Shown piece after piece: positions 54,501 to 64,000 of a DNA stretch of 64,000 bases. This DNA is from Lathyrus oleraceus. Lineage: Eukaryota; Streptophyta; Magnoliopsida; Fabales; Fabaceae. Position numbers and translations under genes: made by a program. The stretch is taken from contig NC_066583.1 in NCBI RefSeq assembly GCF_024323335.1, positions 276,603,416 to 276,667,415 on the forward strand. Reading direction: 5' to 3'. The notes beneath the pieces were generated by a model. The model worked only from the letters and a program-made list of their open reading frames with translations, was not told the origin of the DNA and ran no database searches. Each line of letters starts with the position of its first letter. The first letter of the stretch is position 1.

Positions 54501-56074
54501 TAACTGTATTAACACCTATATTTTTATTGCCTGGCCTCAGATAGTTGTGACTTCTACATAAGTTCAATTACGATTGCTTAACATAGAGCTAAACTTGACC
54601 AAAAAGACATAACATTCTTGTAAGTGAGATTGTAAGTCTCACATTCTTCATGGCATTGTGTGAAAACTTGACCTTTTTTCCTTTCATGAGAGATGGTGGC
54701 ATACTTGTTGATTTATCCAAGTTGGAGCCCTTCTCATGGATGATGTCTTGGTTCATGTATTCATACTTGTGAATGAATGGTTGAGTGTTCTCCAAAGAAT
54801 AACTTAAACAATTAAACCTCTTCACTAACATTTGACTAACCCTTTATTAATGTTGCTTTACTTTCAAGTCATTTATTTAATGAAATTTAAATTTTAGTAC
54901 CTTTATCATTCATTTCCATTTTACATTTCATGCAACTTGTTTATGTTTCAAGTCCTTTTTCACTCTTCTCACTTGAGCCATATCTTGTGATTGTATATAT
55001 TGTTTGCTGGTGATTTTGTTTTTGTTTGTGGTCTTAGGACCTTAAAATACTTAATAACAACAAAAAACCCTAAAAAAATATCCTGGTGGACTGTTGGACT
55101 TGATCTGAACTTTTGGACTTAGGATAGGCAACCTCCTTATGCTTTGAGGACTTGGCCAATGCCACTATCTGAGACTTAGCTATCCTTGAATGTGACTTTC
55201 ATCTAATGCAGAACCTTGAGTGCCCCAATTTCACCTACTATGTTGCCTCTTTATTTAACGATTATTTTGACTTTGTGATTAATATTTGATGATTGCTTCT
55301 GAGTTCACCTCAAGGGATATTTTCATCTGATACATTGGAATACATTGAAGGCTGCTAGCTATTAGAGTACTTGCTTGGATATTATGTCTATCTTTATTTG
55401 ATGCATTGGTCTTCATATGGTTTGCTTGGATATTGCTTATGCTTGTTGCTTGCTAAAGTCCAAAGGAAAATGGGTTTTTCTATGATATTCTTGTCTGTTG
55501 AATTACATCCCATCGGTCAGATCTTTTCAACCCTTAACTTTTAATTTTTGTCTAGGATAGTCCTTTGATCTCCTCTCACTTATTAAATTTAAAAATCTCT
55601 CCCTCTTTTCAAAAACATTCTTTGTTTGTGTTTTTCAATTTAGACATGTTTTAAGGATTAGAAACTTTGGCCAGATGCCATCGAATTTTAAAACTTTTTA
55701 TTAATCAAACTTATGAATGAATTTAACCATATTGACTTTAATTTCAAAGAGACAAAAAGAACTAACAACCTCATTCAAACCTTTGACCTTTTATGCCTTT
55801 TCTTGTTAAACTTTTGTTAAAAATCAATTCACTAACTTCTTTAAAAAATTTACCACGAACTACGGGGTTTTGATCCCTCATTTTTATGTTGATACGTAGG
55901 CATAAGACCGGAGGTCTTGTCAAACGAAAAAGTATAATTAATGAGTTCTTTTCTCACCCCCTACTCTATATTTTTTATCAAACATCATTTAGACCAAAAA
56001 CACTTGCGCACAAAAAAGGGCTCCGTAGGAGTACCTAGGACACTTTGTATGCTAATACCTTCCCTATGTGTAAC
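51502..56074 (+). repeat. 3' LTR of the Ogre/Tat-like element, cut by the Athila insertion
   Basis: Begins TGTAAGACCCCAATTTTG, close to the solo LTR start TGTCATACCCCAATTTTG. A TATA box (TATAAATA) is at 52975-52982. Landmarks near the end match the other two LTRs: gaactacggg with gatacgtaggca (55855-55925) and ctaataccttccc with gtgtaac (56050-56074). The LTR stops at 56074 where an Athila LTR starts. The last part of it must lie beyond the window. No gene is contained. Confidence 0.8.
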
Positions 56075-57680
56075 TGATAACACTGAAACACACTGCGTAT
56101 TTGACTCAGATTGCACATGCTTATTAGGTTTTTATTGTGATTTTCTTGTGTTATGTTTTCTTTTTGTCCTATTTTCAGGTACTTTGCTCTACAAGAACCT
56201 TTTGTGAAGAAACGAAGCCAAACAAGCAAGAAATAGAAGTTTTTGTGGAAAACTGTACACATGGTTTCCAGCATGGCGGCCTCCAAGGGGGTGCCATGAC
56301 GTGTAAGCTGTCAACCGGTGGTAACTACCACGTTACCATGATCCTTTTATTTTGTTCATATGGCTGGCGCCATGGTGGGGATAGTGGGCGCCATCTTTGT
56401 TGGCTCGTTCCTACTAAGGATAGTTGGAGGGCAGCTTTGTCTTTTGCTAGCTTTTCAGAATCTCTATAAATAGGCGTCTTCATTTCACTCTCCAGGAATC
56501 CAACTTAGTTCACAACACTGAGCCTAAAGTTCACCATTGTAAAAGCGATAATCTGTCACATCGAGGGGTTATCACACTTGAGTTGTAGTTAGGTTGGAGC
56601 ACTGTACAAACAATCTTGTCGCCATTTTACTTTCCATTCAAATTTTACTTTTCAGTCAAGTTTACTTTCCAGTTTACTAGATTAAAGTCTCCGATTTGGA
56701 GAAAGTTTCTTATTCAAGTTTATTTGCATTTACATTTTATTTATCTTGCATGCCTTACTTTATTTACTTGTCTGTCTTACTTTTACCTACTTGTTTATTA
56801 ACTTGCACATTTTATTTGCCTGTTCTTTTAAACATGATTAATTCTGCTATGTTGATTTCTATTTCCATGTCTGGCTAAACCTTTAAAGGTTAGGATGCAA
56901 GGATCGTCGTTAAGAGTATACTCCATAATTTGTATCTAAAGAAATGCTTTAGGGGATGTTTTGATTTTAACATAAGTTTTCAATACTTATTTTGATCAGT
57001 AACTACGAAAGTAGAGTTGAGATATAGTTGGGTAAGATCGAAATCCGTCCTAATCTTAAATATAAACTTGGTTAGTTTTAACTGGTTAAAAGTAGTGAAA
57101 GCACTCTGTTCGGTTAATTAGGAATTTTTAACACTATTAGAAAGTGATTTTGAAACTATTTTCGGACACGTTTGTAGGTTTAAAATCCTGATCCTTGAGA
57201 GAAAGCCATGGATCTCTTTTAAGTTAAACTTTCCAAATAAAAATCACTTTTTAACTAAGTCAAGAATTAAATTTCTTAAAAATAGGTTTACTATTTTAAC
57301 GCAACAAGCACCCTTCATAAGTGACAATGAAGGGCATTAATTAGAGAATAAACTCGATTCTGAATATGCAAAAGAGACAATACCTGTTAAATTGATTCTT
57401 CTCAAAGTAGAAAATATTTTCCCATAAGTAGTTCTATTTAGAAACAATTGGAGTATTTCCTAACTAATGTGAATTACATTTGAGTTTTCATTTTTTATCT
57501 GAATTTATTTACTTCATTATTTCCTTTTCTACGTACGTGAATTTACTTATTTGATTTGCCTTAGATAAACATTGTAACAATAGAAATTGATAGATTGACA
57601 ATTTGGTCTCTGTGGGAACGATAATCTTTTGTATTACTTTGACGTGTTTCGTATACATGCGGATAGCAAACACATCATCA
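56075..57680 (+). repeat. 5' LTR of an Athila-type Ty3/gypsy element
   Basis: Begins TGATAACACTGAAAC directly after gtaac (the presumed target duplication) and ends acatcatca at 57680, or acatca at 57677. A primer-binding site follows within ten bases. Length, about 1.6 kb, fits the Athila group. Its 3' partner is outside the window. Plus-strand ORFs inside (56137-56469, 56616-56878) have no family motifs. Confidence 0.8.
56465..56472 (+). promoter_or_regulatory. TATA box of the Athila LTR
   Basis: TATAAATA followed by ggcgtcttcatttcac, about 390 bp into the LTR. It is the likely core promoter for the genomic RNA. Confidence 0.65.
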
Positions 57681-57686
57681 AGTTTT

Positions 57687-57704
57687 TGGCGCCGCTGTCG
57701 GGGA
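57687..57704 (+). promoter_or_regulatory. Primer-binding site (Asp-tRNA type)
   Basis: TGGCGCCGCTGTCGGGGA resembles the Athila/Cyclops primer site TGGCGCCGTTGCCGGGGA, complementary to the Asp tRNA 3' end, with two differences. Confidence 0.85.
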
Positions 57705-57770
57705 CCAATTACGTCAAATTTTTGTACCCTGTTGTTACATCGTTTAGACTAAGGCCCTGTTATCTGGTAA

Positions 57771-58865
57771 ATGAGAAAAACTCGTAGTACCAAAAGTTTA
57801 GAGGATCCAATAGCAGAACCAGAGCGATACGCTCGCACACGTCGTTTGCTCCAAAGAAGTAGGAGAGCAATGGTCGAAGATCAAAACCAAAGACCACTTA
57901 AGGAATTCTCCTAACCTTCTAACAAAGAACCTAGTTCTAGTATAGTAAACCCGACTATTCCTGCTAATAATTTTGAATTAAAACCCTCTTTATTACAAAT
58001 AGTACAACAAAACCAATTTGCGGGTCTCGCAATAGAGATCTCAAATCAGCATTTAAAAGTTTTTATCCAATTAGCTGATACGTTCAAGACCAACGGTGCT
58101 TCGCCTGAGGCAATTCATCTAAAACTATTCCCGATTTCCCTCAGAGATAGAGCATAATCTTGGTTAGATTCCCTTCCAGCTAATTCGATAACTACTTGGG
58201 AAGACCTCAGGAGAGTGTTCTTTGCAAGATATTTTCCCCCGAGTAAGACCGCTGTCCTTATAAACCAAATAACCAGATTCACTCAAAATCAGGGTGAATC
58301 ACTTTTTGAAGCTTGGGAAAGATATAAAGAACTACTAAGAGCTTATACACACCATGGCCTAGAACAATGGCTGATTATTCATACCTTTTATAATGGACTT
58401 CACTATAACAAAAAGATGTCCATCGACGTTGCCGTCGGTGGTGCTCTGATGAACAAACCTTACCCCGACGCTTGCACTCTCATCGAAGATATGGCACAAA
58501 ACCATTACCAATGGGAGTTGGAACGAGCATCAGTGGAGAAAAGGGAGACCAAAGGACGAATACATGAGGTAAATTGTATGGACATGATGAAAGCTAAAAT
58601 CGACGCTTTAGCCCTGAAGGTTGAACACATGTCTGCAAATCCTATAGCTGCAGTAGCTGTAGATTGTAAAATTTGTGGAACCAAAGGACATCTTACACCA
58701 GAATGCAATCTGTTAATTGAATCAAACTCATACCAGGTCAATTATGCCCAAGGAAACCCATTTTCGAACACTTACAACCCTGGATGGAGGAATCGCCCAA
58801 ACTTCTCTTATAAAAACAATAACCTTGTTCAAATCTCTACACCTCAAATACCACCAGGTTTTTAA
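57771..58865 (+). pseudogene. Athila gag
   Basis: ATG at 57771 (MRKTRSTKSLEDP) opens the gag frame. It contains LKLFPISLRDRA, WEDLRRVFFARYFPPSKTA and ESLFEAWERYKELLRAY, the Ty3/gypsy retrotransposon Gag domain. An intact CCHC zinc knuckle CKICGTKGHLTPEC lies at 58665-58706. TAA codons occur in frame at 57912, 58155 and 58863, with a further one at 58869. No frameshift is seen. Gag would assemble the particle and bind RNA. Confidence 0.9.
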
Positions 58866-59990
58866 GCTTAAAAACCAATCCAACCTATGCAGTCCGTTCC
58901 TCAAAAGCCAAACCTTGAGAAAATCATGGAGAACTTCATTTCGGGCCAAACTCAGCAAAACAAAGAGTTCCTAAACCAAGATATTCATGTAAATGAACTG
59001 ATCACACAATTAGGAACTAAGGTTGATTCGATAATCACTCATAATAAGATGTTTGAAACCCAAATATCACAAATAACACAACAACAAGCCCCCCCCCCCC
59101 CCCAGGCCACACCTGAAGGGAAATTTCCTAGACAACCTCAACCCAACCCCCGAGGGCAAGCTAATGTTGTTACCCTACGAATGGGGACCACTTATGACGA
59201 ACCTATAAAACCAGCCTTGAGTGGATCAGAGGCTTCAAAGAAAAATGTTGTGTCTACAGATGAAGTAGAGGAACTAGAGGGACAAAAAGACCAGGAAGTG
59301 AAAGATAAGGGAGAAGATAAAGATAAAGTTTATGTTCCACCCTCTCCTTATAAACCACCAATTCCATACCCGCAAAGACTTAAACAGACCAAAATTGATA
59401 ACCAATATAAAAAGTTTATAAAGGTGATCAAGAAACTCCACGTAGAAATCCCATTCACCGAAGCCATCACTCAGATACCATCTTATGCTAAATTCCTTAA
59501 ATACATCTTGACCAACAAACGTAGGCTTGATGATCCCAAACCTTTAGAGTGTAATTCCATTGCTGAGAATAAACTTGCTAAGAAGGAGAAAGATCTCAGA
59601 CTCTTTTCCATACCTTGTATTTTAGGGAATCATGTTATAGACAAAGCATTCCTAGACTTGGGAGCAAGCGTAAGCTTAATGCCTTTAGCAGTTTGTAGAA
59701 GGTTAAACCTATGAGAATTGCAACTGACTAAGATGTCTCTTCAATTGGCCAATAAATCTATAAAATATCCAATAGCCATATTAGAAGACATTCCAGTTAG
59801 AATCGGCCAACTTTATATCCCAACAGATTTCGTGGTAATGGACATTAAAGAAGACGACGAAATCCAAATCCTCCTTGGTAGACCTTTCTTATCAACAACG
59901 GGTGCCATAATAGATGTTAAAAGAGGAAAATTAACTTTTGAAGTAGGTGATGAAAAGATAGAATTTATACTTTCCAAATTCCTAATGGCA
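58866..59990 (+). pseudogene. Athila Gag-Pol linker and aspartic protease
   Basis: Same frame as gag. A Pro/Gln-rich linker includes a 15-C run (59089-59103), then a KEKDLRLFSIPCILGNHV block. The protease active site is FLDLGASVSLMPL (about 59648-59686), and the conserved C-terminal part is IQILLGRPFLSTTGAIID. A TGA at 59712-59714 falls within the protease. The Asp-Leu-Gly-Ala form is usual for Athila. It would cleave the polyprotein. Confidence 0.85.
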
Positions 59991-61970
59991 CCAGTCATAG
60001 AAGACTCATGTTATACCATCGATATCATTGATGAATGCATAAGGGAGCTAGATCAAGAAGGACCTCCCGAGATAATGAAATTTCCCTCAACTCCAATAAG
60101 AGAAGACGACAGATTTGGAATGGATCCTTACATGGATGACAACCTTTTTGAATGCTTAGCACTTACCCTGAACCATATGCCATGTCCTAAGAAACCATCT
60201 ATAGAAATTAAGGAACTACCCAAGAATCTAAGATATGAGTTTTTAGATGAAGAACTAAATCGCCATGTTATAATGAGCGCCAACTTGAATGAAGATGAAA
60301 CGAATCAACTTTTAGATATCTTGCGAAAGCATCCCTCAGCTTTAGGATATAACATATATGGTCTCAAAGGGCTAAGCCCATCAGGGTGCATGCACCGGAT
60401 CTTGTTGGAGAAAGATTCTAAACCTTCCAGAGAACATCAACGAAGGATAAACCCTATAATGAGAAATGTGGTTAAGAAAGAAGTACTAAAACTACTAGAG
60501 GCTGGTATAATTTATCAAATTTCAGATAGCAAGTGGGTGAGACCTATACATGTGGTACCTAAAAAAGGAGGTGTCACAGTTGTGGAAAATGAGAAAGGCG
60601 AGCATGTAGCTAAGCATGTGGAAAACGGTTGGCGTATGTGCATCGATTACAGAAAACTAAATAAGGTAACTAGGAAAGATCATTTCCCTCTCCCACTCAT
60701 AAATCAAATGCTTGAACGTGTAGCTAGACACTCTTACTTTTGCTATTTAGATGGATACTCAGGATTTTTTCAAATTCCTATTCACACCGAAGACCAAGAG
60801 AAAATAACCTTTACATGCCCTTACGGAACATTTGCCTATAGACGAATGCCATTTGGACTTTGTAATTCCCTAGCTACCTTCCAACGCTGTATGTTGTCAA
60901 TCTTCGTAGATTTCCTCGATGAGATTATGGAAGTTTTTATGGACGATTTCTTGGTATGCGGATTCAGTTTTGAAAATTGTCTAGCTAACCTTGAGAAAAT
61001 TCTAGAAAGATGCGTGGAAGCAAACCTTGTGCTAAACTGGGAAAAATGTCACTTTATGGTTACCGAAGGAATAGTATTAGGACACATAGTCTTTGAAAAA
61101 GGCATTGAGGTTGATAAAGCCAAAATAGAGGTTATAGAAAACCTCAAACCACCTAAGACCATTAAGGAAGTCCGAAGCTTTCTTGGACATGTCGGTTTCT
61201 ACCGACACTTTATTAAAGACTTCCCTAAAATAACCAAACCTTTGACTAGCCTTCTAATGAAAGATGTCGAGTTTATTTTCGACGAAAAATGTATTGAAGC
61301 ATTCAACCTTTTGAAACAAGCACTAATTTCCGCACCTATTATGCAATCTCCAGATTGGAACCAACCTTTCGAAATCATATACGATGCTAGCGATTATGTT
61401 GTTGGTGTTGTTCTAGGGCAAAGAAAAGACAAGAAATTACATGTAATTTGCTATGACAATAGAGCCTTGGATGCCGCCCAACTTAACTATGCAACAACCG
61501 AGAAAGAACTCCTCGCTGTTGTTTTTGCTATTGATAAATTTCGATCTTATATGGTCGGAGCTAGAATTATAGTTTATACATATCATGCAGCTATTCAATA
61601 CCTGTTAAGCAATAAGGACGCTAAACCTAGGTTACTTCAATGGGTCCTTTTACTGTAAGAGTTTGACCTGGATATTCGAGACAAGAAGGGCACGGAAAAT
61701 GTAGTTGTTGACCACCTTTCTAGGCTTGAATATTTAAAACCAGACCTAGTGCCTATAAATGACGATTTTACCTATGATAGACTTATGGCTAAAATCGGAA
61801 CCATTCAGGATGATGACTCCGAGTTTTCAGTGGATTGGAACATTGAAAAAACTCTAGCAGTGACCAACATACCTTGGTACGCTGACTTTGTTAATTACCT
61901 AGCTGCTGATATCATACCCCCCGACCTTAACTACCAACAGAAGAAGAAATTCTTTAGTGGTGTAAGATAA
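59991..61970 (+). pseudogene. Athila reverse transcriptase and RNase H
   Basis: Same frame. RT contains WRMCIDYRKLNKVTRKDHFP, YFCYLDGYSGFFQI, TFAYRRMPFGLCN and the catalytic VFMDDFLVCG (DD at 60942-60947). The connection has VRSFLGHVGFYRHFIKDF. RNase H keeps the first Asp (IIYDASDYVVG) and Glu (TTEKELLAVVFA), but the usual TDH motif reads TYH (Asp to Tyr, codon 61581-61583). TAA codons lie at 61656 and 61968. Otherwise the frame is continuous. Confidence 0.9.
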
Positions 61971-63176
61971 TTTTATTGGGACGAACCACTCCTTTTCAAA
62001 ATACGGACATACGGTATTTTTCGTCGTTATGTCCCTGAAGAATAAGTAGAAAACATCATTAAACATTGTCACTCCGCACCGTATAATGGACATGCAGGCA
62101 CATCTAAGACATGCACTAAAATTCTCCAACCTGGCCTTTACTGGCCAACATTATGGCGCGGTGTTCATACTTACATTTTCAGATGTGATCAGTGCCAACG
62201 TACAGGTAACGTCTCAAGATGTGACAAAATGCCATTAAGAAATATCCAAGAAGTAGAAATCTTCGATGTTTGGGGGATTGATTTTATGGGACCATTTCCA
62301 TCATCAATGGGAAATAAATATATCTTAGTAGTTATTGACTATGTGTCTAAATGGATTGAGACTATAGCCTCACCTACAAATGACACACGAGTAGTGATTA
62401 AGTTATTCAAAAATAACATATTCCCTATATTTGGAGTACCGCACCTTGTTATAAGTGACAGTGGATCACATTTCATATCCAAAAAAATTTATAAACTTTT
62501 AGATAAATATGGAGTTAAGCATAAAGTAGCAACACCATATCACCCGCATACTAGTGGACAAGTGGAAGTATCAAATAGGGAGATTAAGCAAATCTTAGAG
62601 AAAACGGTTTCAATATCTAGAAAAGATTGGTCTCAAAAGCTTAAAGAAGCATTATGGGCCTATAGAAACACTTATAAAACCCCTATAGGAACCACCCCGT
62701 ACCAATTAGTTTACGGAAAATCTTGTCACTTACCTTTTGAGCTAGAACACAAAGCTTATTGGGCCATTAAAACCCTAAATTTGGATTACCTAGCAGCTGG
62801 TGAAAAACGCATTCTAGACATTCATAAATTAGAAGAACTACGTCACAATGCTTATGAAAATTCCATAATATATAAAGAAAGAACTAAAGTGTGGCATGAT
62901 AAGAGAATTGTAAAAAAGGATTTCAACATAGGAGATCTTGTTCTCCTTTTCAACTCCAGGTTGCGACTTTTTCCTGGTAAGTTGCACTCAAGATGGATTG
63001 GCCCTTACGAGGTCTCAAAGATCCTAAAGTATGGAGCAGTTGAAATCAAGAACCACTCTTATGATCCCTTCATAGTAAATGGGCAAAGGCTAAAGCACTA
63101 CCAAGGAGGTGACATCCCTACTAATTACTCTTGCCACACTCTGATCGATCCACCTATCCCTACTTCTCAAATATGA
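61971..63176 (+). pseudogene. Athila integrase
   Basis: Same frame. The zinc-binding HHCC module has KHCHSAPYNGHAG and CDQCQRTGN. The catalytic core keeps Asp (WGIDFMGPFP), Asp (VISDSGSHF) and Glu (SGQVEVSNREIK). The C-terminal GPYEV-type region ends at stop TGA 63174-63176. One TAA interrupts at 62043, before the HHCC module. The core itself is uninterrupted. It would join element cDNA to chromosomal DNA. Confidence 0.9.
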
Positions 63177-63389
63177 GTCTCTAATCGTCAAGCTAAAGAC
63201 GTTAAACAAGCACTGCATGGGAGGCAACCCATGATTTTTCTCTATTTTCTCATTTTATTATTTTCTTGCATTGTTTTTATTCGATGTTTTATTTATGTAC
63301 TTAACTAGACTAACCTTCATAATATTTATGTTTAAGGTTTCAGGTCCCATCACTCTCCGTAGCATTCTCCACTAACCATATTTTTCAGG
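63177..63389 (+). other. Pol to ORF-1 spacer of the Athila element
   Basis: Non-coding. It carries gacgttaaacaagcactg followed by gggaggcaaccca, a sequence I associate with the post-pol region of Athila/Cyclops elements. Its role is unknown to me. TGGG and CCCA could form a short stem. Confidence 0.5.
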
Positions 63390-64000
63390 ATGCAGAGTTT
63401 CGATGATATGCATGTTGTGTTAAGGAATGAAATTCAGAGAAAGCAATATGCAGTCCTATCTGAGTGTCCCATGTTACCCACTAGGTACCCCGACCCTGAT
63501 TTCATGGAAACCTTAGGTCTTAAGGAAAGTGTGAGGTACCTATGCAATCAACTTCAATGGGAAGAATATGTTGATGCCATGCATGTAACCTACAGGAACC
63601 TAACCCTGGAATTCTTAAGCTCCATCATCTATGAACCCTACATTGGAATTGATTCTCAGAGAGGCTATATTAACTTCAGATTATTTGGAATGAGTACACC
63701 TTCAATCATAAGGAGTTTGCTGAGTTACTTGGTTTTCAGTGTGGCCTTGATGTTATGCCTGAAATCCCTTTAGGCTATTTTATGCAGGATGAGATAGACA
63801 AATTCTGGAGTGATATCGCGGGAGGAGGGAGCCATGACCCTTCTACCCAATTGTCCAACATAATCCATAACCCATCCTTCAGATACTTCCAGGTGATCCT
63901 ATCCCACACTTTCCTTGGAAAGAGTGATATTGATACCCATGTTAGTGTTGAGGGAATCCTCTTTCTATTTTGTATCACCCAGTCACGCCCTGTAGCCTTT
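63390..64000 (+). pseudogene. Athila ORF-1 / env-like protein, N-terminal part
   Basis: The frame from ATG 63390 reads CPMLPTRYPDPDFMETLGLK, YLCNQLQWEEYVDAM and YRNLTLEFLSSI, the pattern of the Athila ORF-1 ('putative plant transposon protein') family. Near 63692 one base appears to be missing, and reading continues in the next frame without a stop to the window end. The original frame stops at 63773. The function is unknown. The 'env-like' label reflects position. The 3' end and any membrane segment lie outside the window. Confidence 0.7.

Noticed and set aside
54589..54831. Minus-strand 80-residue ORF in the Ogre-like LTR
   Set aside because: No recognisable domain, sits in non-coding LTR sequence.
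58505..58958. Minus-strand ORFs of 76-78 residues
   Set aside because: Antisense shadows of Athila gag.

Overview
The window looks like intergenic heterochromatin from a large, retrotransposon-rich plant genome. A legume of the pea/vetch/lentil tribe is the best guess. The basis is the multi-kilobase Ogre/Tat-type LTRs, a Sirevirus-type copia element with an env-like region, an Athila-type element with an Asp-tRNA-like primer site, and long (AT)n tracts. No host gene, tRNA, rRNA or CRISPR is supported. The species is an inference. All boundaries were read by eye.

Layout, left to right. 1-2016: downstream part of an Ogre/Tat-like LTR. 2017-7661: decayed minus-strand copia element 1 with one recognisable LTR. 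7662-11075: unassigned AT-rich DNA holding a (TA)n tract and a degenerate tandem repeat. 11076-12024: non-autonomous hAT element. About 12130-30547: 5'-truncated plus-strand copia element C, split by a 5.4-kb CACTA element (13011-18411), a 1.7-kb CACTA-like element (19335-21029) and an 8-kb minus-strand copia element B (21380-29394). 30548-32763: unassigned DNA with an LTR-like promoter. 32769-48306: complete minus-strand Sirevirus-like copia element A flanked by the 5-bp duplication cattg. Its right LTR contains a 3.96-kb Ogre/Tat-like solo LTR (42687-46650). 48312-51501: tandem-repeat-rich 3' region of an Ogre/Tat-like element, ending in a polypurine tract. 51502-56074: the start of that element's 3' LTR. 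56075-64000: an Athila-type Ty3/gypsy element inserted in that LTR and running off the window.

The most notable content is the CACTA element at 13011-18411. It carries a spliced minus-strand gene that I could resolve into 15 exons with consistent phases, totalling 779 codons plus stop. It reads as a CACTA accessory-transposase-like N-terminus, a middle domain with a tandemly triplicated small exon, and a C-terminal Ulp1/C48 cysteine-protease domain with recognisable His, Asp and Cys positions. One CGA-to-TGA-type stop interrupts it. No DDE transposase gene is visible in the element.

Other notable points. The Athila gag-pol frame runs 1,801 codons with eight nonsense codons and no frameshift. 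Sirevirus A has a motif array shared between its LTRs and its pol-env spacer, and several polypurine tracts. Copia B has an antisense ORF with its own TATA box. Tandem repeats in an Ogre-like LTR and 3' region could be satellite precursors. Nearly all coding relics are broken, so the window records successive nested insertion rather than a working pathway.
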